A stretch of DNA of 64,000 nucleotides from Methylococcales bacterium. GTDB taxonomy: Bacteria; Pseudomonadota; Gammaproteobacteria; Methylococcales; Methylomonadaceae. Positions 53,765 through 62,626 of the stretch are shown here, piece by piece. The translations under genes were made by a program, and so were the position numbers. Position 1 is the first letter of the stretch. Each line of letters starts with the position of its first letter. The notes under the pieces were generated by a model that saw only the letters and a list, made by a program, of their open reading frames with translations, ran no database searches and had not been told where the DNA came from. The DNA is taken from positions 48,677 to 112,676 of the forward strand of contig JAURYI010000073.1 in NCBI GenBank assembly GCA_030654015.1. Direction: 5' to 3'.

Positions 53765-54294
53765 TGATGAATAACGAACTGGTCGAAAAAGCCAAAAAAC
53801 TGAAATTATTGATTCTCGATGTTGATGGTGTACTGACCGATGGTAAGCTGTTTTTTGATAATGACGGCAATGAATACAAGTCGTTTCATGCGCGGGATGG
53901 GCATGGCATTAAGCTGTTACGGCAGACGGGCGTGGAAGTGGCGATTATTTCAGGACGTAAATCCAATTCGGTCGCCCTGCGCATGAAAAGTCTGGGCATT
54001 GAGTATGTTTATCAGGGACATGAAAATAAAATTTCAGCTTTTAATGAGATTATTGAGAAAATAGGCATTACCCCTGAGCAAGCGGCTCATGTCGGTGATG
54101 ATGTGCTGGATTTACCCGTGATGATGCGTGTCGGTTTGGCGATTGCGGTACAGGATGCTAATTTTGCCGTTAAACAACGGGCGGACTGGTGTACGGAGTT
54201 ATCAGGTGGTTGCGGTGCGGTGCGTGAGGTGTGCGATTTTATTATGCAGGCGCAAGGCACATTTGATGACGCATTAAGCCCTTATCTCAAATGA
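53764..54294 (+). CDS. kdsC: Kdo-8-phosphate phosphatase KdsC
   Basis: 176 residues of HAD subfamily C0: nucleophile LLILDVDGVLTDGKLFF, SFHARDGHGIKLLRQTGVEVAIISGR, and the GDDVLDLPVM motif. It dephosphorylates Kdo-8-phosphate. Two adjacent ATG codons at the start. The stop overlaps lptC by ATGA. Confidence 0.94.
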   Translation: MMNNELVEKAKKLKLLILDVDGVLTDGKLFFDNDGNEYKSFHARDGHGIKLLRQTGVEVAIISGRKSNSVALRMKSLGIEYVYQGHENKISAFNEIIEKIGITPEQAAHVGDDVLDLPVMMRVGLAIAVQDANFAVKQRADWCTELSGGCGAVREVCDFIMQAQGTFDDALSPYLK

Positions 54295-54860
54295 AGAATT
54301 TAAGAAATAAAAAGTTCTACCTGACGCTAACGTCTGCCGCGCTGGTCAGCTGGGGGCTGGTTATGCTTATAGAGGGCGATGGCGATCAAAGAGGTGCTGT
54401 ACCCGCACACAGCGCTGATTATTTCAGCACGGGCTATACCAAATGGGAAATGAATGAACTCGGTGTGTTAAAAAGCAAGCTGATTGCCGATAAAGTCATC
54501 CATTACAACGATGATGATACGATGCACAGTATTAATCCTGTGATGTTTTTTTATAATGAAAAAACGCCGCCGTGGATTGTGAAAGCGGAAGCGGGCATCT
54601 TGTCTTCTGATGGTAAAGACCTATTCTTAAATGGCAAGGCAGTTGTGCGCAGGGATAAGGCGGAAGGTATCAAGGAAATGATTATTAACACTTCCAACTT
54701 AAGAGTAAAGCCAGACACCAGTTATGCAGAAACCGACGAGTGGGCAGAGTTACTCAGTCCGCCTAACGTCACTACAGGTACTGGTATGAAAATGGTGTTT
54801 GTAGCTCCCGTTCATCTGGAATTATTGGCAAATGTGAAAGGAAAATATGAAAAAAAGTAA
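54291..54860 (+). CDS. lptC: LPS export protein LptC
   Basis: 189 residues. An N-terminal membrane segment (YLTLTSAALVSWGLVMLI) and a periplasmic beta-jellyroll part with the LptC pattern (SADYFSTGYTKWEMNELGVLKSKLIADKVIHYNDDDT, WIVKAEAGILSSDGKDLFLNGKAVVRRD). It bridges the LptB2FG extractor and LptA. Position between kdsC and lptA confirms it. Overlaps lptA by 14 bp. Confidence 0.92.
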   Translation: MKNLRNKKFYLTLTSAALVSWGLVMLIEGDGDQRGAVPAHSADYFSTGYTKWEMNELGVLKSKLIADKVIHYNDDDTMHSINPVMFFYNEKTPPWIVKAEAGILSSDGKDLFLNGKAVVRRDKAEGIKEMIINTSNLRVKPDTSYAETDEWAELLSPPNVTTGTGMKMVFVAPVHLELLANVKGKYEKK

Positions 54861-55356
54861 CAAATACGGTGTGATGCTATTACTTTGCTTGTATAGCGCG
54901 GGATCTTTTGCCTTAGAAACTGATAAAGATCAGCCTATTAACATTGATTCCAATACCGCGACTTATGATGATGCAGCCTCTACCAGTATCTATACGGGTA
55001 ATGTCATCTCTATTCAGGGCAGTTTGCGCGTAGAATCGGATAAGCTGGTGGTGTATTTTAAAGATGGTGAAGCCGATAAAATGGTCTTTACAGGCAATAA
55101 AGCCAAGTTTAAACAAACCCCTAAAGAAGGTGATGAGGACATCACAGGTGAATCTTTAACAGGTGAATACTATCCTAAAAAGCATTTGATTGTGCTGATT
55201 AAAGAAGCCACTGTCTGGCAGGGTACGGGTACTTATGCCAGCGATTATATTGAATATGACAGTCATAACTCGGTGGTAAAAGCAGGTGAAACCACATCGG
55301 ACAGCAAGCGCGTCCATGTGACTATACAACCCAAATCTAAAGAGCCGAAGAAGTAA
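54847..55356 (+). CDS. lptA: LPS transport periplasmic protein LptA
   Basis: 169 residues with a signal peptide ending AGSFA. OstA-like domain: [43 protein letters not shown] ... [12 protein letters not shown] ... [40 protein letters not shown]. It forms the periplasmic bridge for LPS from the inner to the outer membrane. Stop overlaps lptB start by one base. Confidence 0.94.
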   Translation: MKKSNKYGVMLLLCLYSAGSFALETDKDQPINIDSNTATYDDAASTSIYTGNVISIQGSLRVESDKLVVYFKDGEADKMVFTGNKAKFKQTPKEGDEDITGESLTGEYYPKKHLIVLIKEATVWQGTGTYASDYIEYDSHNSVVKAGETTSDSKRVHVTIQPKSKEPKK

Positions 55357-56081
55357 TGGCAACACTTGCAGCGTCTCATATCATAAAGTCTTATAATAAT
55401 CGTAATGTTGTTAATGGCGTGTCTTTGTACGTTAATACCAGTGAAGTGGTCGGCTTGCTCGGTCCTAACGGCGCGGGCAAAACCACCAGCTTTTATATGA
55501 TGGTAGGACTGGTTAAGGCGGATGAAGGGCAGATTACGCTGGATAATCATGATATAACCCAGCATCCCATGCACTTGCGGGCGCAATTGGGTATCGGTTA
55601 TTTACCCCAAGAACCGTCCATCTTTCGCAAATTAAGCGTTGCCGATAATTTACGCGCCGTGTTACAAATCCGCTCCGATTTAACGCGCGGGCAAATGGAA
55701 ATGGTCATTGAAGAGTTGCTGGAAGAATTCCACATCACTCGTTTACGCAATCAGCAAGCCTCCAGTTTGTCAGGCGGTGAGCGGCGACGCTTGGAAATTG
55801 CGCGTGCATTAGCGACTAATCCGCAATTTATTTTGCTGGATGAGCCGTTTGCGGGGGTTGATCCCATTTCAGTAGAAGATATTAAAAAAATCATCGAACA
55901 TCTGAAAGATCGCGGTATCGGCGTACTTATTACCGAACATAACGTTCGGGAAACTCTGGGTATCTGTGATCGCGCTTACATACTCAATCAGGGGCAGGTT
56001 ATTGCAGAAGGCGGCGCGGCAGATATTGTCGCTAATGAGCAAGTGCGCAATGTTTACCTCGGCAATAATTTTAGTATGTAA
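55356..56081 (+). CDS. lptB: LPS export ABC transporter ATPase LptB
   Basis: 241 residues, complete ABC ATPase: Walker [21 protein letters not shown]-loop [13 protein letters not shown], signature [17 protein letters not shown], Walker [21 protein letters not shown] and H-loop [13 protein letters not shown]. It powers LPS extraction from the inner membrane. Directly upstream of rpoN, the conserved order. Confidence 0.96.
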   Translation: MATLAASHIIKSYNNRNVVNGVSLYVNTSEVVGLLGPNGAGKTTSFYMMVGLVKADEGQITLDNHDITQHPMHLRAQLGIGYLPQEPSIFRKLSVADNLRAVLQIRSDLTRGQMEMVIEELLEEFHITRLRNQQASSLSGGERRRLEIARALATNPQFILLDEPFAGVDPISVEDIKKIIEHLKDRGIGVLITEHNVRETLGICDRAYILNQGQVIAEGGAADIVANEQVRNVYLGNNFSM

Positions 56082-56105
56082 CTCACTGATGAAACTAACA
56101 GTCAC

Positions 56106-57548
56106 ATGAAGCAATCCTTAAACCTTCGCTTAGGTCAGCAACTTTCGCTAACGCCGCAATTACAGCAATCGCTGAAATTGTTGCAAATGTCTACCCTCGA
56201 TTTACAACAGGAAATCCAGCAGGCACTGGAATCCAATATGATGTTGGAAATTGAAGAAGACAGTAACAGCTTACCGTTTGACAGCGGCTTCGAGCAAAAA
56301 TCCGACAATATCGACTCGCACACCAGCGAAGGTTCACAAACTGATATTCCCGATGAATTGCCGATTGATTCTTCATGGGAAGACGTGTACGAAAATGCCC
56401 TGTTGCCTGTCGGTAATAGTGAAGATTCACAGGATTTTGAACCTCAAAACAGCAAAGTCTCCACCCTGCTGGATCACCTGTTATGGCAACTGGAATTCAC
56501 CCATTTTTCAGAACGCGACCGCGCCATTGCCATCACCCTGATTGATTCCATCAATGAAGACGGTTATCTGCGTGACTCACCAGACGCTATTTTTCAGGGC
56601 TTGCAACAGCAACTGGATGATCTTGATTTTGATGAAGTTATGGCGGTACTGCACTGCATTCAACGCTTTGATCCCGTCGGGGTTGGCACCGAAAATTTAA
56701 GTGACTGTTTAGCCGTACAGTTACAACAACTGCCAGACAACATACCTTACAAGGCTGAAGCACTGACGATTGTCACTCGGCATTTAGACCTGTTAGCTAC
56801 GCATGATCAGGAAAAACTCATGCGCGAACTACACCTGAGCGAACAACAAACGCGACTCGCTATTGCCTTAATCAGAACATTGGATCCGAAACCAGGTGCG
56901 AAAATACAAAGCTCGGAGAGTGAATACGTCATTCCCGATGTGTATGTCAGCAAACAAAACGGACAATGGCAAGCAAGCCTTAATCGAGACATCGCGCCTA
57001 AATTGCGTGTTAATCCCTTTTATTCTGCTTTAATTAAAAGAGCGGATAACAGCAGCGATAACAACTGCATGAAAAACCATTTACAGGAAGCCAAATGGTT
57101 TATTAAAAGTCTGCACAACCGTAACGATACCTTATTGCGCGTAGCGAAGTGTATCATCGAAAAACAATCAGGATTTCTGGAGCATGGCTCTGTTGCTATG
57201 CGTCCTATGATATTAAAAGACATTGCCGACGAACTGGAATTACACGAATCGACCATATCGCGTGTCACCACGCAAAAATATATGCACACGCCCAACGGCA
57301 TCGTGGAATTTAAATACTTTTTTTCCAGTCATGTCGCAACAGAATCGGGCGGCGAATGTTCATCTACCGCTATTCGTGCGTTTATTAAAGAATTAATCAG
57401 CACCGAAAATTTAGCAAAACCGCTAAGTGATGACAAAATAGCCACCCTTTTAAAAGAAAAAGGCATAATTGTTGCCAGAAGAACCGTTGCCAAGTATCGT
57501 GAAGCAATGGCAATTTCACCATCCAATCAGAGAAAGCGCGTGTTATAA
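56106..57548 (+). CDS. rpoN: RNA polymerase sigma-54 factor
   Basis: 480 residues. Region I (LNLRLGQQLSLTPQLQQSLKLLQMSTLDLQQEIQQALESNMML), an acidic region II, the core-binding region III, a helix-turn-helix (LKDIADELELHESTISRVTTQKYMHTPNG) and the RpoN box ARRTVAKYRE near the C-terminus. It directs transcription from -24/-12 promoters with activators such as PilR in this window. Followed by hpf after 49 bp. Confidence 0.96.
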   Translation: MKQSLNLRLGQQLSLTPQLQQSLKLLQMSTLDLQQEIQQALESNMMLEIEEDSNSLPFDSGFEQKSDNIDSHTSEGSQTDIPDELPIDSSWEDVYENALLPVGNSEDSQDFEPQNSKVSTLLDHLLWQLEFTHFSERDRAIAITLIDSINEDGYLRDSPDAIFQGLQQQLDDLDFDEVMAVLHCIQRFDPVGVGTENLSDCLAVQLQQLPDNIPYKAEALTIVTRHLDLLATHDQEKLMRELHLSEQQTRLAIALIRTLDPKPGAKIQSSESEYVIPDVYVSKQNGQWQASLNRDIAPKLRVNPFYSALIKRADNSSDNNCMKNHLQEAKWFIKSLHNRNDTLLRVAKCIIEKQSGFLEHGSVAMRPMILKDIADELELHESTISRVTTQKYMHTPNGIVEFKYFFSSHVATESGGECSSTAIRAFIKELISTENLAKPLSDDKIATLLKEKGIIVARRTVAKYREAMAISPSNQRKRVL

Positions 57549-57597
57549 CGCGAACTGAAGCACCACCCATTATTATTATTAAAAAAGGAGTACCACC

Positions 57598-57888
57598 ATG
57601 CAAGTTATCGTAACCGGTCATCATCTTGAAGTCACCGACGCATTAAAAGCGCATATAGATGACAAATTCGCCAAATTAGCGCGTCATTTTGACAAAGTTA
57701 CCGAAGTTCACGTTATTTTAAGCGTAGAAAAGTTAGTTCAAAAAGCAGAAGCCACACTACAAATCAGCGGCGCGAAACTGTTCGCAGAAGACCATCAGGA
57801 AGATATGTACGCGGCTATTGATGAGATGGTTACCAAATTAGACCGTCAAATCACCAAACACAAAGAAAAAACTAACAGCCACCGCTAA
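57598..57888 (+). CDS. hpf: Short ribosome hibernation promoting factor
   Basis: 96 residues of the short HPF/YfiA type: MQVIVTGHHLEVTDALKAHIDDKFAKLARHFDKVTEVHVILSVEK ... AEATLQISGAKLFAEDHQEDMYAAIDEMVTKLDRQITKHKEK. AAGGAG ribosome site. It binds the 30S decoding region and promotes 100S dimers in stationary phase. rpoN-hpf order is conserved. In relatives ptsN follows; here a 100-bp repeat follows instead. Confidence 0.94.
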   Translation: MQVIVTGHHLEVTDALKAHIDDKFAKLARHFDKVTEVHVILSVEKLVQKAEATLQISGAKLFAEDHQEDMYAAIDEMVTKLDRQITKHKEKTNSHR

Positions 57889-57896
57889 CCTAGCGC

Positions 57897-57996
57897 GTAG
57901 GATGGGTAGAGGCAATAGCTGAAACCCATCACACATCACTGATGCCAAAAGGTTTCACTGCGTGCTTTACACGTCGCATTAATCTAACCATCCTAC
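57897..57996. repeat. 100-bp palindromic mini-element, family B (copy 2)
   Basis: Perfect 9-bp inverted ends GTAGGATGG (57897-57905) and CCATCCTAC (57988-57996). The interior shares gaaacccatca and ggtttcactgcgt with the element at 30424-30500. It occupies nearly all of the 121-bp space between hpf and rapZ. Confidence 0.75.
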
Positions 57997-58009
57997 AAAC
58001 ACAAACCCT

Positions 58010-58867
58010 ATGAAACTACTTATTATTAGTGCGTTATCGGGTGCGGGTAAAAGTACCGCCTTAGATACTCTGGAAGATTGCGGCTATTACTGTATTGACA
58101 ATCTGCCTGTGACTTTACTGGAAGATTTTATTATTCATGTCGTACTGGCAGATAAAAAAACCTACCAAAAAACCGCCATCGGCATTGATGCGCGTAATAA
58201 AAACGAGAGCCTCAACAATTTTGCCGATTGTCTGGAATTTATCCGCAGCAAAGGCATAGAGTGTGACATTATTTTTTTACACGCCGACGAAGCAACGTTA
58301 TTAAAACGTTACAGCGAAACACGTCGAAAGCATCCCTTAACCGATGCCAATATCCCGTTAAAAGATGCGTTAAAAATTGAAAAAGCCCTGCTCGAACCCA
58401 TAGCCCGACACGCCAGTATCGTTATAGATACCAGTCGCACCCACTACCATCAATTACGCGAACTCATCAGAGATCAGATTGATGAACGTGACTCCAAACA
58501 TATTTCCTTACAATTCCAATCCTTCGGCTTTAAAAACGGCATTCCGCTGGATGCGAATTTTGTCTTTGATGCGCGTACCCTGCCCAATCCCTACTGGATT
58601 CCAGAATTACGCCCGTTCACAGGCAAAGACCAACCTATCATCGACTATCTGAAAGAAGAGGTTTTAGTGACTGAACTGTTTCAGGATATTGCCTATTTTC
58701 TTGAACGCTGGTTACCGCGTTTTGATGCCGAAGGACGCAGTTATTTAACCGTGGCTATCGGCTGCACAGGCGGGCAACACCGCTCCGTGTATCTCGCAGA
58801 CGCATTATGCCAGCACTTTAAAAATCCTGAGCTTAATGTCATTGTCCGCCACAGAGACTTGAATTAG
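58010..58867 (+). CDS. rapZ: RNase adapter protein RapZ
   Basis: 285 residues. N-terminal Walker A IISALSGAGKSTALDTLEDCGYYCIDNLP, middle IFLHADEATLLKRYSETRRKHPL, and the C-terminal domain FGFKNGIPLDANFVFDARTLPNPYW ... TVAIGCTGGQHRSVYLADAL. RapZ guides RNase E to the small RNA GlmZ and tunes glucosamine-6-phosphate synthesis. Located after hpf as in other gammaproteobacteria, but without ptsN before it or ptsO (npr) after it. Confidence 0.94.
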   Translation: MKLLIISALSGAGKSTALDTLEDCGYYCIDNLPVTLLEDFIIHVVLADKKTYQKTAIGIDARNKNESLNNFADCLEFIRSKGIECDIIFLHADEATLLKRYSETRRKHPLTDANIPLKDALKIEKALLEPIARHASIVIDTSRTHYHQLRELIRDQIDERDSKHISLQFQSFGFKNGIPLDANFVFDARTLPNPYWIPELRPFTGKDQPIIDYLKEEVLVTELFQDIAYFLERWLPRFDAEGRSYLTVAIGCTGGQHRSVYLADALCQHFKNPELNVIVRHRDLN

Positions 58868-58896
58868 CGGAAAGTCGGAGTTCAATTATTGGCTGA

Positions 58897-58916
58897 AAAA
58901 CAGCTAAAGCTGTTTT
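58897..58916. terminator. Bidirectional terminator between rapZ and alr
   Basis: AAAACAGCT (58897-58905) and AGCTGTTTT (58908-58916) form a compact stem with A and T flanks, between the convergent rapZ and alr genes; the right arm touches the alr stop codon. Confidence 0.6.
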
Positions 58917-60012
58917 ACTCCGCTATCGCCTCCAGCTGTTTAACCCGCTGCGTAACGCCGCACACTAACGTATAAGGAATGGTATCGGCACATAACGCAA
59001 TTTCCTCGACTGGCAAATCCTCGCCCCATAACGTGACCGCATCCCCCGCTTTAGCAGTCGGTTGTGAACCCAAATCCACGGTAATCATATCCATAGACAC
59101 CCGCCCGATCAGCGGCACGCGTTGTCCATTGACCAAGACAGGCGTACCGACCCGCGCATAACGCGGATAACCATCGGCATAACCGATTGCCACCACACCC
59201 AGCACAGTATCGCGCTCACACAGCCAACTGCCGCCATAACCCACCGTATCGCCTTTTGTGACGGCTTTAACCGCAATCAAGCGCGAATGTAGGCTCATAA
59301 TGGGTTTTAAACCCAGCTCCGCACCCGTAGATTCTGCAAACGGTGAAATACCGTACAGCATAATACCGGGGCGTACCCAATCGCTTATCGCTTGCGGCCA
59401 CGCCAGAATCCCCGCTGAATTGGCAATACTGCGCTCATTACCCGCCTCTAACGGCAAGGTTGCCAGCGTGGCATTGAACAACGCCAATTGCTTAAGCGTC
59501 ATGGCATCGCGTTTATCATCGGCATTGGCTAAATGCGTCATGATGTTAATGGGTTGTTTAACAATCGAACACGCGCTTAATCGCTGATAAACCGCCTGCA
59601 ACTCATGCGCCTTAAAACCCAAGCGATTCATGCCCGTATCCAGTTTCAACCACACCGCTATTTTATCGCGCTCCGTGCGGGTTTCCAAAATGACCAACTG
59701 CGCAAACGAATGCACCAACGCATCCAAACCATGCGCCACCAAATCATCCAATTCTTCGGCGCAGGTAAAGCCTTCCAATACCGCGATTCTTTTCAGCTCC
59801 CCTGCCCTGCGCAAACGCACCCCTTCATCCACTCGTGCCACCGCAAAGCCATCGGCATCACTTAACGCACCCGCCAAACGCAACATCCCGTGTCCATAAG
59901 CGTTGGCTTTAATCACCGCCATCACTTTGGCATTCGGCGCAAGCTCACGCACTTTTTGCAGATTATGGCGAGCGGCGGCAACATTTAATACGGCGTAAGC
60001 GGCTGGAATCAT
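58915..60012 (-). CDS. alr: Alanine racemase
   Basis: 365 residues, fold III PLP enzyme. The PLP lysine is Lys35 in MAVIKANAYGHG; the second-base tyrosine lies in GDTVGYGGSWLC; also MTHLANADD, PGIMLYGISPF and LIGRVSMDMITVDLG. It makes D-alanine for peptidoglycan. Starts inside the last codons of dnaB (ATGA overlap), the conserved dnaB-alr pair. Confidence 0.95.
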   Translation of the reverse strand: MIPAAYAVLNVAAARHNLQKVRELAPNAKVMAVIKANAYGHGMLRLAGALSDADGFAVARVDEGVRLRRAGELKRIAVLEGFTCAEELDDLVAHGLDALVHSFAQLVILETRTERDKIAVWLKLDTGMNRLGFKAHELQAVYQRLSACSIVKQPINIMTHLANADDKRDAMTLKQLALFNATLATLPLEAGNERSIANSAGILAWPQAISDWVRPGIMLYGISPFAESTGAELGLKPIMSLHSRLIAVKAVTKGDTVGYGGSWLCERDTVLGVVAIGYADGYPRYARVGTPVLVNGQRVPLIGRVSMDMITVDLGSQPTAKAGDAVTLWGEDLPVEEIALCADTIPYTLVCGVTQRVKQLEAIAE

Positions 60013-62444
60013 TCATACTCCTCATTACTGTAAGACGGCCCTGAAAAATTTTCAAAGCGGGTATACTGCCCCAAAAAGGTCAAGCGCACCGTCCCCAACG
60101 GGCCATTCCGCTGCTTGCCGATAATCATTTCTGCAATGCCTTTATCAGGGCTGTCGGGGTTATACACTTCATCCCGATAGACAAACACAATCAAATCCGC
60201 GTCCTGCTCAATCGCGCCCGAATCGCGTAAATCCGACATCACAGGGCGTTTATTGGGACGTTGTTCCAGATTCCGATTCAACTGCGATAATGCCACCACA
60301 GGCACATTCATTTCTTTCGCCAAGGCTTTCAAGCCTCTGGAAATATCGGAAATCTGCTGAACGCGATTATCGCCACTGCTGGGCGATTGCATCAGCTGCA
60401 AATAATCCACCACAATCAAACCCAACTGCCCATGCTCACGCGCCACGCGCCGTGATCTGGCGCGTAATTCCGTCGGGCTTAACGCGGGTGTGTCATCAAT
60501 AAATAATTTGGTATTCGCCAACAAACTAATCGCCGAGGTTAAACGCGGCCAATCGTCATCTTCCAGTTTACCCGTGCGTACTTTATGCTGGTCAATACGC
60601 CCCAACGACGACATCATCCGCATGGTCAGTGCATCCCCTGGCATTTCCATACTGAACACCAGCACGGGTTTATCGGATTTTAACGCCACGTTTTCTGCGA
60701 TATTCATCGCCACAGTGGTATTGTGTACCACAGTCATATCTTCTAATAAAAACAACCGATTACCATCACACTCAAACCCATAGTAATCATCCACTTGGTC
60801 GTATTCGATATGAATACCCGTGTGTTGCCACGTTCGATGAGATGTCCAGACAGCGGCTTTTTTACGCGCGATTTTGACAGGAATAGTATTTACATCACCT
60901 GAAAACCGCACTCGATACACGGTACATTGATAACCTGTTTTTTTAATACTGGCTTGCTTGGCAATCAGTGAAGTTCTGAATCCCAAACTGTCACATAAAA
61001 ACTTAATCTGCTTGGCTAGGGCAAAATTTTTCTGCGTGATTTCAATCATCTTGTATTTAGAGGCGTAGCGACCATCACTATCAATCAAACCTGCTAATAG
61101 TTGTAAGCGATTAGCGCGTGAGTTGCTTAAAAATTGCGGCGGAATATGTTTGTTATTGAGTAAATTCAATTCATGCAATATTTTCTGCAAAGAGAACGTA
61201 TTTTGATGATTGCCTCTTTGTTGAGAACTGATGCTATAAAGAGGACATTTATCTTTGCCGTGTTTATCGGTTGCCAACTTTTCCGTTAAATTCAGATTTA
61301 ACTGTTCAGCATAACCGCGTAAATAATCAATCACTTCCCTATCAGTGGTGGCAATATCAACGGAAGCACTCGTCCCATCACCTAACCACAAGCCTAAAAA
61401 ATACGGACAGACGGACAACGGCTGTGCGGCGAACTCGACAGCCACTTTATAGCCTTTGTAATTGGAGCGAAACTTGGTACTTGCGTTGATATAGTCGGTC
61501 AACGGCAGATTAAGCACATCGCCATTTTTATGCTTGCCTTCTGTGCGACTGCGTTTCAAAGACAAAATATGTGACTCATTAACACGATAATCCATCGCCT
61601 TATTTTGCCGCACCCAGTACATCGCTTCTCGTCCGCGTGCTAAAGACAATACTCGTCTCGGCGTAGAATCGTCACCCATCAGCATATCACCGACTTGTAA
61701 CTCTTCTACTGCCTTCACTGCGCCCGAATACATTAAAATCGGCGTACCTTTACCGAAGCATTTGCCCATCGAAGGCCTACCCGCGACAATAATTAAATCC
61801 GATGGCTGTAAGCCCGAAGTCAGCTCATCAAAATCTGTAAAACCTGTACTCGCTCCTGTAATTGAGCCTTCTTGACCGTATAACCGTTCAATTTTTTCTA
61901 CGGTTTTCGCTAATAAGGTTTTAATACCAACAAAACCACCCTGCCCTTTTTGCCGCTGTTCGGCAATTTTAAACACCTGCCGTTCGGCATTTTCCAACAA
62001 ATCGGGGGTTTCGCGTCCGTCGGGATGAAAGGCAGAATCGGTAATCTCGGTGCCGACATGAATCAATTGCCGCAACACCGAACGGTCTTTGACAATCTCG
62101 GCATAGGCGACAATATTCGCGGCAGTCGGTGTATCTTCCACCAGCATACTCAAATACGGTATACCGCCGATATTGTCCAGCTCGCCCATGTTACGCAAGG
62201 CATCTGACAGGGTAACAATATCAAACGGTGCTTGTTTTTCTGCCAGTTGCTCAATGACACGGAAAATTAATTGATGATTGCGACGATAAAAATCCGCCTC
62301 GATAACTTTATCGGCAACACTGTCCCACGTTTGATTGTCCATCATCAAACTACCCAGCACAGCTTGCTCTGCCTGCGTGGAATTAGGCGGCACTTTCAGT
62401 TGTTCAACTGAATAATCACGATCGGATGTGTAATTTTCGTACAT
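60009..62444 (-). CDS. dnaB: Replicative DNA helicase DnaB with an in-frame intein
   Basis: 811 residues, of which 464 are helicase (residues 1-228 and 576-811) and 347 are intein (229-575). N-terminal domain (PPNSTQAEQAVLGSLMMDN), then the RecA-like core. The intein interrupts the Walker A motif exactly: GRPSMGK before and TTVAMNIAENV after. Other helicase motifs are intact: FSMEMP, IVVDYLQLM (Walker B), ALSQLNRNLEQR, MSDLRDSGAIEQDADLI. Without splicing the P-loop is destroyed, so splicing is essential for replication. Overlaps alr by 4 bp. Confidence 0.95.
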   Translation of the reverse strand: MYENYTSDRDYSVEQLKVPPNSTQAEQAVLGSLMMDNQTWDSVADKVIEADFYRRNHQLIFRVIEQLAEKQAPFDIVTLSDALRNMGELDNIGGIPYLSMLVEDTPTAANIVAYAEIVKDRSVLRQLIHVGTEITDSAFHPDGRETPDLLENAERQVFKIAEQRQKGQGGFVGIKTLLAKTVEKIERLYGQEGSITGASTGFTDFDELTSGLQPSDLIIVAGRPSMGKCFGKGTPILMYSGAVKAVEELQVGDMLMGDDSTPRRVLSLARGREAMYWVRQNKAMDYRVNESHILSLKRSRTEGKHKNGDVLNLPLTDYINASTKFRSNYKGYKVAVEFAAQPLSVCPYFLGLWLGDGTSASVDIATTDREVIDYLRGYAEQLNLNLTEKLATDKHGKDKCPLYSISSQQRGNHQNTFSLQKILHELNLLNNKHIPPQFLSNSRANRLQLLAGLIDSDGRYASKYKMIEITQKNFALAKQIKFLCDSLGFRTSLIAKQASIKKTGYQCTVYRVRFSGDVNTIPVKIARKKAAVWTSHRTWQHTGIHIEYDQVDDYYGFECDGNRLFLLEDMTVVHNTTVAMNIAENVALKSDKPVLVFSMEMPGDALTMRMMSSLGRIDQHKVRTGKLEDDDWPRLTSAISLLANTKLFIDDTPALSPTELRARSRRVAREHGQLGLIVVDYLQLMQSPSSGDNRVQQISDISRGLKALAKEMNVPVVALSQLNRNLEQRPNKRPVMSDLRDSGAIEQDADLIVFVYRDEVYNPDSPDKGIAEMIIGKQRNGPLGTVRLTFLGQYTRFENFSGPSYSNEEYE
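60720..61760 (-). mobile_element. Intein with LAGLIDADG homing endonuclease inside DnaB P-loop
   Basis: 347 residues. Splicing residues are present: first residue Cys (CFGKGTPILM), block A continuing to LQVGDMLMGDD, block B NESHIL, block F DDYYGFECDGNRLFLLEDM, block G VVHN with penultimate His and final Asn, and the +1 extein residue Thr. Between residues ~115 and 310 lies an endonuclease with two dodecapeptide motifs, FLGLWLGDGT and LLAGLIDSDG, each keeping an acidic residue. It therefore looks capable of self-splicing and of homing into intein-less dnaB alleles. Block B has Asn where Thr is usual. Confidence 0.92.
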
Positions 62445-62626
62445 TATGGATTAAATGATAAAAACGGCTTGACGCAGGATAGACCTGACAGATCTAACAT
62501 TAGTCTTGAAGTTGATAGTGTAAAAGCGGTTCATGATAACGTAAATTTAAGGTCATCGGGTAAAAACAACTCGCCTCTATAACGCGAAAAAAAGTTATAA
62601 TCAATCCCTTTTTTTGCCTTGACATC

